In this document: positions 16,666-24,888 of the stretch, in pieces
Numbering within the stretch: position 1 is the stretch's first letter
How the letters are laid out: the number at the start of each line of letters is the position of its first letter
Assembly (NCBI RefSeq): GCF_025751555.1
Contig: NZ_JAOWLB010000030.1
Coordinates: forward strand, 1-37,078
Origin: Ruegeria aquimaris
GTDB taxonomy: Bacteria > Pseudomonadota > Alphaproteobacteria > Rhodobacterales > Rhodobacteraceae
Direction: 5' to 3'
DNA length: 37,078 nucleotides
Made by a program: the position numbers and the translations under genes
Notes under the pieces: generated by a model
Told to the model about the DNA's origin: nothing
Databases searched by the model: none
Seen by the model: the letters and a program-made list of their open reading frames with translations, nothing else

Positions 16666-17625
16666 CTACGGCCCGGGCAGACGCCATTCGAATTGCGAGC
16701 CGGGCTGGCGATAGGCGGGGAAATAGCTGCTGCCGGTCGTGGCACTTTCATTGCAAAGCCGGTCATAGGTGCCGGGATCGAGCACGTGGCCGCAAAGCCG
16801 CGACAGCCGGGCCTGCGGGGTCCAGCGTTTCTTGAACTGGTACAACCCGTCTTCCGGATCGTCCTTGCCGCCTGCCGCGCCGCCGATATTGAAGGCGGGC
16901 GCACCCAGGCGCTCTGCCTCCGCCGCCGCGGCATCGAACAAAATGTAACTGGTGTGCTGCTTGTAATATACATCATCGAAACAGGCGAGATGGGCGTTCA
17001 CATGGCTGGGATGGACATAGCTGAGCAGCGCCCCGGTCACCGTGGCCCCAATCCGCGAGACAGCCAGGTAGGCGCCGGAAACCGCCAGTTGACGGGCCAG
17101 AATTTCTTCCGATAGCCGCGAGATGCCGGTGACGGCGTGCCGCCTGATCGTGTTGAGATAGAGCCGCCAGAACAAGGGGGCAAAATCCGCAGAACCGGGA
17201 TATATCTCGACCGTCTGGGCCTGGTACCCCTTGCGTACGTAATACCGTGTATGCTTGCTGCGGGCACTGCGCCAGTCGCCGCCCAGATCGAGGATGAAGT
17301 GCGTCTTGAACGGCCTGGCAAACTGCAGACTCGTCTGCGGCCGGACGACAACCTCCTCGGCGAAGGGGTCGCTCACAAAGGACAGCGCCACCGCCCCGCT
17401 TGCCGTTAGTGTATCGAGGTCCCTGGCTAGTGCGGCGAAATCGGCGCACATGGAATAGGGATAGGTTCCGGCCAGATCGAAAACCCCCGGACGGATCTCG
17501 CGCCGGATCAGTTGCAGCCCGCTATGAGGCAGGGTGACGATTTCCCCGAGCGTGGCGAAGGACGCGCCGTATTCCGGTGCCAGATATCCGGTGCCTTGTA
17601 AGTTGGGAAAGAGGGAGGTCTGCAT
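16666..17625 (-). CDS. FemAB/GNAT-like acyltransferase
   Basis: The 319-residue protein has the layout of the BioF2-like or FemAB-like GNAT group. A basic stretch around SKHTRYYVRKGYQ is followed by the acetyltransferase core. ILFDAAAAEAERLGAPAFNIGGA and then GLYQFKKRW sit near the C-terminus. The latter motif is typical of lipid II-linked aminoacyl transferases and of acyltransferases in exopolysaccharide loci. It probably transfers an acyl or aminoacyl group to a sugar, but the donor and acceptor cannot be read. It diverges from the sulfotransferase gene at 17770 and may share a control region with it. Confidence 0.65.
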   Translation of the reverse strand: MQTSLFPNLQGTGYLAPEYGASFATLGEIVTLPHSGLQLIRREIRPGVFDLAGTYPYSMCADFAALARDLDTLTASGAVALSFVSDPFAEEVVVRPQTSLQFARPFKTHFILDLGGDWRSARSKHTRYYVRKGYQAQTVEIYPGSADFAPLFWRLYLNTIRRHAVTGISRLSEEILARQLAVSGAYLAVSRIGATVTGALLSYVHPSHVNAHLACFDDVYYKQHTSYILFDAAAAEAERLGAPAFNIGGAAGGKDDPEDGLYQFKKRWTPQARLSRLCGHVLDPGTYDRLCNESATTGSSYFPAYRQPGSQFEWRLPGP

Positions 17626-17769
17626 TTCACCGTGCCAGTTGTTGATCGCCTGCAGGGATACCGGATTTCACGACCCGCCAGAAGATCATTCACACAGTCC
17701 CGGTCCCGGCGTTGCCTCGACTGCCGTTCCGGGGGAGAATAACCCATTGCTTGACGACAGGATTGCGCG

Positions 17770-18723
17770 ATGACCGGAACCGGCCAGACCATCTACCTTC
17801 ACATCGGACGCGGCAAGACCGGCACGACCGCATTGCAGCGTGCTCTGACCGGGGCGCGTTCCGCCTTGCTGCAACGGGGAATTTATTACCCCGAAGCGGC
17901 GGGCGGCGCCCGCGGCGCAGGACATGACGGTTTTGCCAAGGCCTGTATTGACGAGGTTCCCTATTACATGCGGATGCCCGCGAATCCACAGGCGGCAGCC
18001 CAGGCAATGCGGGATGAACTCGACCGCGCGCAGGTCCCCGCAGTCCTGATCAGTGCGGAAAACCTGGAACTGGCAAATCCTGATCGGGTGCGGATGTTCT
18101 TCGATGATATCTGGCCGGATGCAAACTTCAGGATCATTCTCTATGTCCGGTCTCAGGATGAACTGGCAGAGGCCGAATATAACCAGCTGGTCAAGCTCGG
18201 GCGCAGTTCGCAATCTTTCGCGAAATTCGCAGATCACGAGTTTCAGGGGGATTTTCTGTCTTTGGCCGATCGCTGGGAAACGGTTTTCGGCGTCGGTACG
18301 GTTCAGGCGCATGTCTACGACGCCGCACGCCCATGTGTGGTTGCACAATTGCTTGCAAGCCTGGGGCTGGACGGCGATGGAGCTGGCTGGCTGGAAACCG
18401 AACGGACCAACAGTTCGGTGGGGATCCGGGCGCTGACCGCGATCCGGCTCCTGAGCATGCTCGCTCTTCCGGACGCGGATGCGCTCTCTGCCAGGATCGT
18501 TCAGGGGTTCGACGGGCGGGATACGCCAGCGCTGTATCTCGATGCCGACGCCGCTGCCTGCTTCCGGGCCCGGTTCGCCGCGTCCAACCGGGCTTTTGCC
18601 CGGCGGTTCCTTCGGCCGGATCCGACCGGCCCGGATGGGGATCTGGGCGGGCGGCGCCGCACGGATCAGGACCGTGAGGCCATCGTCGAACAGATCCGCC
18701 GTCTCGGTCTTGCAGGGGTTTGA
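17770..18723 (+). CDS. Sulfotransferase family protein
   Basis: The protein has 317 residues with the sulfotransferase PAPS loop HIGRGKTGTTALQ at residues 11-23. ILYVRSQDELAEAEYNQ at about residues 122-138 matches the 3'-phosphate-binding strand and helix. It belongs to the same broad family as the sulfotransferase at 1124-2098, which has the equivalent ILYIRRQDDL segment. The two differ widely elsewhere, so they are not a recent duplication. AGGA eight bases ahead of the ATG supports the start. It is followed by a strong hairpin, so it is probably the last or only gene of its transcript. Confidence 0.85.
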   Translation: MTGTGQTIYLHIGRGKTGTTALQRALTGARSALLQRGIYYPEAAGGARGAGHDGFAKACIDEVPYYMRMPANPQAAAQAMRDELDRAQVPAVLISAENLELANPDRVRMFFDDIWPDANFRIILYVRSQDELAEAEYNQLVKLGRSSQSFAKFADHEFQGDFLSLADRWETVFGVGTVQAHVYDAARPCVVAQLLASLGLDGDGAGWLETERTNSSVGIRALTAIRLLSMLALPDADALSARIVQGFDGRDTPALYLDADAAACFRARFAASNRAFARRFLRPDPTGPDGDLGGRRRTDQDREAIVEQIRRLGLAGV

Positions 18724-18743
18724 ACCCGGCAGATCATAGGAAA

Positions 18744-18768
18744 AAGGCCCCGGACAATCCGGGGCCTT
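18744..18768 (-). terminator. Strong intrinsic terminator, shared between convergent genes
   Basis: AAGGCCCCGGA-CAA-TCCGGGGCCTT is a perfect 11-bp stem with a three-base loop. On the minus strand it runs straight into TTTTT, so it should efficiently end the transcript of the S74 protein gene. For the plus-strand sulfotransferase the downstream bases (GTCTTGTT) are less ideal, but the same stem may act in both directions. Confidence 0.85.
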
Positions 18769-18795
18769 GTCTTGTTCCGGGCTCTCAGCTGCGGA

Positions 18796-20019
18796 TCAGA
18801 GCTTGCCTTCCAGTGCGTCGATACGTTCCTGAAGCGCGGCATTCTGTTCAGCCAGGGCCTGAATGGCCGCAAGCGCGACACCGCTGGTGTCGATGGTCGA
18901 GATACCGGTTTCATCCGCGCCGGTCCCAAAGGCGGCATAGAAATCCTGGGCCATTGGGCCGATATGGCGGACACCGGTTTCGGCCTCGGTCTTGTAGGTC
19001 CAGCTGGTGATCGGCAGGGTCATGACCTTGCCGAGGATATCACGCTGATCGACGGCGGTGATGGCCATCTTGGAATCCTTGTCGGAATTCTGGGTCAGGC
19101 TGCCGCCAATGGTCAGGTTGCCGTTGCTGGCCAGAACCATCCCATTGCCGGCGGAACCGTTCCCACCGACCTGGAAGGTGCCGTCGGCGCTGAGGAACAT
19201 GCCGTTGTCAGTCCCATCCTGGCGGACGATGATGAACCGGCCCCCTGCCGCGTTTTCATGCGTGAAGAACCAGCTGTTGCCCGTAGTGGTGTTTTCCAGC
19301 GTGATGAAGGAACCACCGTTGTTGGACAGTTCCAGCAGAGCGGCAGCATTACCGGTGGTACGCGCGATTTCCATTGCGGCATCCGGGCTGGCGGTCCCCA
19401 ACCCGATATCGCCATTGGTGTTGACGTAGAGCGAGTTCGTGGGCGCGCTGGGTCTGATCTTGAACGGCAGCAGGCTGCCATTGGTGGCGTCGCGGACAAA
19501 GAAGTTGGTCTCGTTGCCGGCCACGTCCCAGGTCTGGGCGTTGAAGCCCGAAGAGCCGTCCTGTTCCAGCCGCAGGGTCGGGGTGTCGCCGTCCACGATA
19601 TGCGCCTCGACCACCGGGGTCGAGGTGCCAAGACCGATGCGGCCGCCGTCATCGACATAGAGCGAATGGCTGGGGGCACCGGCCTCGATGGTGAAGGGGG
19701 TGCGACCGCCGTCGATATCGTCGATCGAGAACTTGTTGGCGCCGCCATTCGAACTGTCGTTGAAGGTGAGCTGCCAGTCGTTCGACGGGAACGAGGCCGA
19801 GCTTGAAGTGTCCTGCGCCTTGATGCGCAGGTTGTTTTCCTTCAGGCGGATCGTGTCGAAGCCGAAACTTTCGCCGTTGACGCAGTCGAAGCCGACGCAG
19901 AGCGATCCATCGATGATCACATCGTCGAGATGGACGATATCGGCCTGGACCAGGGTGGCGGCCAGGCAGAGCGCCGAGGTGCTTGCTGCCAAGGTCTTGA
20001 ATGTGCGTTTGCAAGTCAT
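18796..20019 (-). CDS. Sec-exported tail-fibre-like protein with S74 autochaperone domain
   Basis: With the start at 20019 the product has 407 residues and begins with a typical Sec signal peptide ending near LVQADI. AGGGAG lies at good distance from this ATG; an upstream ATG at 20085 would bury the signal sequence. The middle has repeats of the type LYVDDGGRIGLGTSTP and LYVNTNGDIGLGTASP, familiar from trimeric fibre shafts. The last 96 residues match the peptidase S74/intramolecular chaperone domain: SDKDSK, with the candidate autocleavage Ser at residue 312, then HIGPMAQDFYAAFG, then a coiled coil. In the family this domain drives trimer folding and is then released. No phage structural genes are nearby. 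Confidence 0.8.
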   Translation of the reverse strand: MTCKRTFKTLAASTSALCLAATLVQADIVHLDDVIIDGSLCVGFDCVNGESFGFDTIRLKENNLRIKAQDTSSSASFPSNDWQLTFNDSSNGGANKFSIDDIDGGRTPFTIEAGAPSHSLYVDDGGRIGLGTSTPVVEAHIVDGDTPTLRLEQDGSSGFNAQTWDVAGNETNFFVRDATNGSLLPFKIRPSAPTNSLYVNTNGDIGLGTASPDAAMEIARTTGNAAALLELSNNGGSFITLENTTTGNSWFFTHENAAGGRFIIVRQDGTDNGMFLSADGTFQVGGNGSAGNGMVLASNGNLTIGGSLTQNSDKDSKMAITAVDQRDILGKVMTLPITSWTYKTEAETGVRHIGPMAQDFYAAFGTGADETGISTIDTSGVALAAIQALAEQNAALQERIDALEGKL

Positions 20020-20089
20020 TTCTGAAACTCCCTGTCGTTCTTTGTGTCTGTGTCCCGGATTTTCTCCCCGGGATCTCCCGGACACATGA

Positions 20090-20521
20090 TTAATTGCTGT
20101 CGGTTTCCGAGATCTCCTCGGGCGTGATGATCACGCCGCGGGACACCGTGAAACTGCCATTCATGAGAAACGGTTTGGCGTGGCTGTCGGATTGCGCATC
20201 GCCGCGCCCGTTGTCGATCGGGTTCACGATCTTGACCCGCTCGTCCGAGGCGGCCCGCAGCTCGAAGCGATAGATGCCGTCCAGCACCTCGGCACCGGAC
20301 AGCTGAAACACGGGCGTGCCGCTGGGTGCGTTGATCGTGGTGACCTTGCCATCGGGTGAGGCGACCACAAGGGTGGCATTGGTCAGCCCGGTCCAGTTCT
20401 CGAACCAGACGGCATTGGAATTATGCTGTTTCACCGGGTTGGCGGCCGATACGCTGCTGGCAAGCCCGCAGGCGGCAACCGTGACCGCAAAGACAGAAAA
20501 CAGGTATCTCGGCAAAAGCAT
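20090..20521 (-). CDS. Small secreted hypothetical protein, partner of the S74 protein
   Basis: I do not recognise a named family. From the ATG at 20521 (AAAGGAG upstream) the product has 143 residues with a clear signal peptide cleaved near SVSAAN. The mature part is beta-rich: FENWTGLTNATLVVASPDG, FQLSG and YRFELRAASDE all look like strands of a small sandwich fold. An earlier ATG at 20617 adds 32 residues with no signal character. It lies 70 bp upstream of the S74 gene on the same strand, so both are probably made and exported together. A role as an anchor, chaperone or accessory of the fibre protein is plausible but rests on position alone. Confidence 0.65.
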   Translation of the reverse strand: MLLPRYLFSVFAVTVAACGLASSVSAANPVKQHNSNAVWFENWTGLTNATLVVASPDGKVTTINAPSGTPVFQLSGAEVLDGIYRFELRAASDERVKIVNPIDNGRGDAQSDSHAKPFLMNGSFTVSRGVIITPEEISETDSN

Positions 20522-20690
20522 ACGGCTCCTTTCAATCGTTAGAACATCACACAAATTTCCGTGTCCGCGACACACGAGGTAAAGTTCCGGGTGCCGTGAA
20601 GTCATGCAAGTGTACACCAGAGTCGATGCATGTTTAAGAAAATTAATGAGAAACTTCCGTCAACCGGTGCGAAACAGTCCCGGCGGCCGA

Positions 20691-21869
20691 TCACAGCGGC
20701 GGCATCCGCTGCCAGATCACGGCGGCGCGCTCCTGCGCCTCGTTGACCTGCGCCGGGGTCATGCGCCTCAGCAGATCCTCCGCATGGGAGGCCGGGATGC
20801 CCGCGGATCCGGCGAGGGTCAGCCACATGTATCCCAGCACGAAATCCTGCGGCACGCCGTATCCCCGGATATAGAGGCGGGCCAGATTCAGCATCGCGGG
20901 CCCGGAACCGCGCTCGGCGGCGGCCCGGAACAACCGGGCGGCCCGGCGCGGATCCGGCGCGGTCGTCCCGGGCGGGCTGCAGGCCAGCCACCCGGCAAGA
21001 AAGAGCGCCACCGGATCGCCGCCTTCGGCACCCCGGCTCAGCGCGTCCAGGCCCGCGCTATCGGTCGCGGGTTCTTGCAGCCGCGGATCAAACAGGCAGA
21101 CCGGCGCGCCGGGCGCCAGGGCCGAAACCGCGTCCTGCCGGACCTGGCTGGCCTGGCGGGCCCAGAATTCGGCCAGCGCGTCGCTTTGCTCGATGCCGAA
21201 CCCGTTGGCATACATGACACTCAAGTTGGTCATCGCGATCGGCAAGCCCTGTTCGGCGGCGGCCCGGAACAGCGATACCGCCCGCGGGTAATCCTGCTCC
21301 ACCCCGTGCGCGCGCACATACAAGAGCCCCAGATTGTTCTGCGCCCGGGCATTTCCCGCCGCCGCGGGGCCGCCATAGAGGTCGAGGGCCCTTGCATAAT
21401 CCTGGGCCACGCCGGTGCCGTTCTGGTACATCACCCCCAGGCTGACCATGGCCTCCTGGTGCCCGGCCTCGGCGGCTTGGGCATAGAGCGTCGCGGCCCG
21501 CGCCTGCGCGTCCGGGTCGCCCTGTTCCAGCACCCGGGCCAGGTCAAAGACATGCTGCGGGTCGCCTTGCGCCGCGGCCTTTTCCAGCCAGACGATCGCC
21601 TGGGCCCGGTCGGCGGGCAGGCCAAGCCCGGTGTGCAGATACTGCCCCAGCCGGTTCTGGGCCTCCGCATGCCCGGCCTCGGCGGCCGCGCGATAAAGCT
21701 CCGCGGCGCGGCCGAAATTCTGCAACACGCCACGGCCCTCGTGATACCGCTCGGCTTCGGCGAACATCCCCTCGGGCGGGCGCGCGGTGCCTGCGTCTTG
21801 TGCCAGGACCGGACCGGCGGCAAGCCCGGCGGCCAGGAGTGCCGCCCGGAACAGCAGAGACCGGCGCAT
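20691..21869 (-). CDS. Exported Sel1-repeat protein
   Basis: The 392-residue protein starts with a signal peptide (MRRSLLFRAALLAAGLAAGPVLAQ) and contains Sel1-like helical repeats of about 36 residues, such as AEAGHAEAQNRLGQYLHTGLG, covering most of the chain. Sel1 repeats are protein-binding alpha solenoids. The C-terminal MTPAQVNEAQ ending is shared with the larger Sel1 protein upstream, so the two are paralogous. Its start codon overlaps that protein's stop codon by one base (TGATG), which implies translational coupling. Location is presumably periplasmic. It may scaffold or regulate the secretion or fibre proteins nearby. Confidence 0.85.
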   Translation of the reverse strand: MRRSLLFRAALLAAGLAAGPVLAQDAGTARPPEGMFAEAERYHEGRGVLQNFGRAAELYRAAAEAGHAEAQNRLGQYLHTGLGLPADRAQAIVWLEKAAAQGDPQHVFDLARVLEQGDPDAQARAATLYAQAAEAGHQEAMVSLGVMYQNGTGVAQDYARALDLYGGPAAAGNARAQNNLGLLYVRAHGVEQDYPRAVSLFRAAAEQGLPIAMTNLSVMYANGFGIEQSDALAEFWARQASQVRQDAVSALAPGAPVCLFDPRLQEPATDSAGLDALSRGAEGGDPVALFLAGWLACSPPGTTAPDPRRAARLFRAAAERGSGPAMLNLARLYIRGYGVPQDFVLGYMWLTLAGSAGIPASHAEDLLRRMTPAQVNEAQERAAVIWQRMPPL

Positions 21870-23467
21870 CAGTTGCCGTCCCGCACGGTCTGCTGCGTGG
21901 CCGGAACCCGCGCTTCGACGGCTTCGAACAGGTCCCGCGCCCGGGCCTGGGCGGCGGCGATCTGCGCGGGCGTCATCAGCTTGGCGACCGTGTCGCGCTG
22001 CTCTCCCGCCCCGGTCATCCCGGCGGCGGCGGCGAGGTTCAGCCAGGCATGGGCAGCCTCGTAATCCAGCGGCACGCCGGTGCCGGTGACATAAAGCCTG
22101 CCAAGCTCCGCCTGGGCCCGGGCATCGCCGTCCTGCGCCGCGCGCTCCAGCCAGGCGGCGGCCTCCTCGGCCCGGTCGCCCCGCTCCAGCCAGGCCAGCG
22201 CCAGCGCGGTCCGGGCCGGGCGCACCCCCTCCTCGGCCTGCGCGACCAGCCAGGTTTCCGCCCGGCTGTCGCCGCCGCGCAGGGCCTGCGCCATCCAGGT
22301 CACCGCCTCGTGCGGCGCGGTCAGCCCGTCCAGCTTTCCGTCCAGTTGCAGCCTGGCCAGCTGCCCGGCGGCCTGCGCCTCGCCCGCGGCCAGGGCCTGG
22401 CGGTAGAATCCCATGGCCTGGCCCATATCCTGCGGCGTGCCCCGGCCGGTCTCATGGAACCGGCCAAGCACCAGCATCGCCCGGCCGATACCGGCATCGG
22501 CGGCCCGCCCGTACCAGGCAAGCGCCCTGACATCGTCCACCGGCACGCCACCGGCGCCGGTGGCATATATATAGCCCAGATTGGTCATCGCCCCCGGCTC
22601 GCCCGCCTGCGCGGCGGGCTCCAGCCAGCGCAGCGCCTCGCCGATGTCCTGGGGAACCTCTTCGCCCTGCATGTATTTGGTGCCCAGCATGCGCTGCGCC
22701 AGGATGTGCCCCTGTTCGGCGGCCCGCCGGTACCAGCTCAGCGCCTCGCTGGCGGAGCGGACCGCGCCCTGACCGGTGTCATGGGCATTGGCCAGATAGA
22801 ACTGCGCCTCGGCATGGCCGTTCTCGGCGGCCCGGGTCAGCCAGAGCAGCGTTTTCTCCGGGTTCGCGGCCACGCCCGCACCCTTGGAATAGGCGCGGCT
22901 GAGCGCGTATTGCGCTTCGACATGCTCCTTTTCCGCCGCCGCCAGGAACCAGTTCACGGCGGCAGCCTCGTCCTTGGCCATCCCGTCACCGGCGCTGCTG
23001 AGCAGGCCCATGTAATATTGCGCCTCGCGGTCGCCGCGGGCGGCGGCGCCCGCCAGCAGCTGCCCGGCACGCACCGGATCGCGCTCGATGCCCAGGCTGG
23101 CGCCGGTCAGCAGGATCCGCGCCAGCAGGGTCGCGGCCTCCAGATGGTCCTGTTCGACCGCCCGGCCCAGCCAGTCGATCGCCCCGGCGATGTCGCGCGG
23201 CCCGCCGCGCCCCTCGTAAAGCACCCGGCCATAGCGGTATTGCGCCAGCGGCGTGGCCTCGGTCTCGGTCAGCCGTTTCAGCCCCTCGCGCACGGTGACA
23301 TAGTCGCCACGCTTCCAGGCCTGTTCGATCGCGGCCATGTCGGGGGCGGTCATGTCGGAGGCAGATGGGGCCTGTGTCTCCTGTCCGGGCACCGGAGACG
23401 CAGCCATCAGCACGGCAAGGCACAGGACCGGAAGGCGGGAAAGGGCAGGTCGATGGGGAAAGGGCAT
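21869..23467 (-). CDS. Exported Sel1-repeat protein, larger paralogue
   Basis: This 532-residue protein has a hydrophobic N-terminal export signal ending near PVPGQE and about a dozen Sel1 repeats, recognisable from recurring A(E/D)xGxxxAxxxLGxxYxxGxG blocks. It ends in a helix starting MTPAQIAAAQARARDLF. It is the first of a tightly coupled Sel1 pair and starts 59 bp after the prepilin peptidase gene on the same strand, with no clear terminator between. No strong Shine-Dalgarno sequence is visible, so translation may depend on the upstream gene. Function is inferred only as a periplasmic protein-interaction scaffold. Confidence 0.85.
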   Translation of the reverse strand: MPFPHRPALSRLPVLCLAVLMAASPVPGQETQAPSASDMTAPDMAAIEQAWKRGDYVTVREGLKRLTETEATPLAQYRYGRVLYEGRGGPRDIAGAIDWLGRAVEQDHLEAATLLARILLTGASLGIERDPVRAGQLLAGAAARGDREAQYYMGLLSSAGDGMAKDEAAAVNWFLAAAEKEHVEAQYALSRAYSKGAGVAANPEKTLLWLTRAAENGHAEAQFYLANAHDTGQGAVRSASEALSWYRRAAEQGHILAQRMLGTKYMQGEEVPQDIGEALRWLEPAAQAGEPGAMTNLGYIYATGAGGVPVDDVRALAWYGRAADAGIGRAMLVLGRFHETGRGTPQDMGQAMGFYRQALAAGEAQAAGQLARLQLDGKLDGLTAPHEAVTWMAQALRGGDSRAETWLVAQAEEGVRPARTALALAWLERGDRAEEAAAWLERAAQDGDARAQAELGRLYVTGTGVPLDYEAAHAWLNLAAAAGMTGAGEQRDTVAKLMTPAQIAAAQARARDLFEAVEARVPATQQTVRDGN

Positions 23468-23526
23468 ACAGATGTGTCTTTGGCAAACAAGGGTTTGACC
23501 AGCTTAGGGTGGAGTACGGGGTGAAA

Positions 23527-24288
23527 TCAATTGATCAACCGCTGCCAGAGCCAGAGCGCCATGCCCGCCCCCGCCAGCGCCGCGCCAAAAGGCAGCGCGC
23601 GCGCTGGGTCCAGGGCGCGGCCGTCGCGCAAGCGTTGCAGCCCGGCCACCGCCAGCGCGCCGATGGCCGCCAGCAGCACCAGATGCGGCAGCAGGAGCGG
23701 CCCGCTCAGCGCCCCCAGCCCGACCATCAGCTTGACATCGCCCAATCCCAGCCCCTCGCGCCCGCGCACCGCCCGGTACCCCCGCCGGATCAGCCAGAAA
23801 CTGCCCGCGCCCAGGCCCGCCCCGGCAAGGGCGGCGCCGGGTCCCGGCGCGGCCCCGGGCAGCAGCGCCTGCGCCAGCGCTACCAGCAGCACCGTGCCGG
23901 TCAGCGGATCGGGCAGGCGCAGCCACAGGATGTCGCTCAGCGCCAGCGCCAGCAGGCTCCAGAGCAGCACCGCGCCCAGCAGCATCTGCACCGGCGGCGC
24001 CCCGGTCGCCACCACCAGCCCGGCCAGACCGATGGCGCCCAGTTCGATCCACAGATGCCAGGGCGCGATGCGGGCGCCGCAGCGCCGGCAGCGCCCCCGC
24101 TGCCACAGGTAGGACAGCACCGGCACCAGCTCGGCCGGGCGCAATTCCTGGGCGCAGCCACGGCAGGCCGAGCGGGGATGGATCACGCTTTCACCGCGCG
24201 GCAGCCGGTCGGCCAGCACCCCCAGAAAGGACCCCACCGCCGGGCTGATCAGCAAAAGCAGCAGGAATATCGGGCCGGGGTCGGGCAT
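23527..24288 (-). CDS. gspO: Prepilin peptidase / N-methyltransferase GspO
   Basis: This is a polytopic inner-membrane protein of 253 residues. It has the two CxxC pairs (CRGC and CRRC) of the cytoplasmic methyltransferase domain near residues 42-72. The two aspartates of the membrane aspartyl protease site are visible in SDILWLRLPD and GLGDVKLM. It cleaves pseudopilin leaders after Gly and N-methylates the new first residue, which the five pseudopilins encoded divergently here require. It shares a control region with gspG. It is followed on its own strand by the Sel1 genes, so its transcript probably continues into them. Confidence 0.92.
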   Translation of the reverse strand: MPDPGPIFLLLLLISPAVGSFLGVLADRLPRGESVIHPRSACRGCAQELRPAELVPVLSYLWQRGRCRRCGARIAPWHLWIELGAIGLAGLVVATGAPPVQMLLGAVLLWSLLALALSDILWLRLPDPLTGTVLLVALAQALLPGAAPGPGAALAGAGLGAGSFWLIRRGYRAVRGREGLGLGDVKLMVGLGALSGPLLLPHLVLLAAIGALAVAGLQRLRDGRALDPARALPFGAALAGAGMALWLWQRLIN

Positions 24289-24335
24289 GGGGCCTCTTCG
24301 ATGCGGTCGCGGGATGGCTTTTGCTCTGCGCCTGC

Positions 24336-24375
24336 GATAGTGGATCGCGGACCCTACTGAAAACAGCTATCCACT
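24336..24375. promoter_or_regulatory. Inverted repeat in the gspO/gspG divergent control region
   Basis: AGTGGAT (24339-24345) and ATCCACT (24369-24375) are inverted relative to each other with 23 bases between them. They lie in the 132-bp gap between two divergent genes of the secretion system. A regulator site or a promoter-overlapping operator is plausible. No clean -35/-10 pair could be assigned. Confidence 0.3.
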
Positions 24376-24420
24376 TTTACAGCAAATGTTTTTACCATGA
24401 CGGCAGCACAGGACCCCGCA

Positions 24421-24888
24421 ATGACCTCAATGCCTCGACCGAAACCGCCAGCCCGCCGTGACGAGACCGACGATCGCGGCTTCTCCCTGCTGGAGCTGAT
24501 GGTGGTGGTGGTGATCCTGTCGGTGCTGGCGCTGGTGATCGTGCCGCGGGTGATCGACCGGCCGGATCAGGCGCGCGCGGCACGGGCGCAATCGGACATC
24601 GCGGCAATCTCCAGCGCGGTGCAGCTCTACAAGCTCGACAATTTCCGCTTTCCGACCACCGAACAGGGGCTGGCCGCCCTGGTCAGCCCGCCCACGGCCG
24701 AGCCGCTAGCGCCGAACTGGGCCACCGGCGGCTATATCGACCGGCTGCCCAAGGATCCCTGGGGCCAGCTCTATCAATACCTCTCCCCCGGGGTGCACGG
24801 GGCCTTCGACATTTTCACCTATGGCGCGGACGGGGCACCCGGCGGCACCGGCGCCGATGCGGATATCGGGTCATGGGGCACCCCGTAA
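24421..24888 (+). CDS. gspG: Major pseudopilin GspG
   Basis: The product carries a type IV pilin leader: DRG followed by FSLLELMVVVVILSVLALVIVP, with cleavage after Gly20 and Glu5 in the mature numbering. The body shows the GspG pattern, including SAVQLYKLDNFRFPTTEQGLAALV and PKDPWGQLYQYLSPG, and ends in the calcium-binding region with ADGAPGGTGADADIGSW. It forms the shaft of the type II secretion pseudopilus. ATG 24421 has AGGA upstream at eight bases. An ATG at 24397 would add eight residues but has no ribosome binding site. It is the first gene of the rightward operon. Confidence 0.93.
   Translation: MTSMPRPKPPARRDETDDRGFSLLELMVVVVILSVLALVIVPRVIDRPDQARAARAQSDIAAISSAVQLYKLDNFRFPTTEQGLAALVSPPTAEPLAPNWATGGYIDRLPKDPWGQLYQYLSPGVHGAFDIFTYGADGAPGGTGADADIGSWGTP

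Noticed and set aside
18796-20617. Prophage remnant because of the tail-fibre-like S74 protein
   Set aside because: The protein has a Sec signal, and there are no capsid, tail, integrase or lysis genes nearby.
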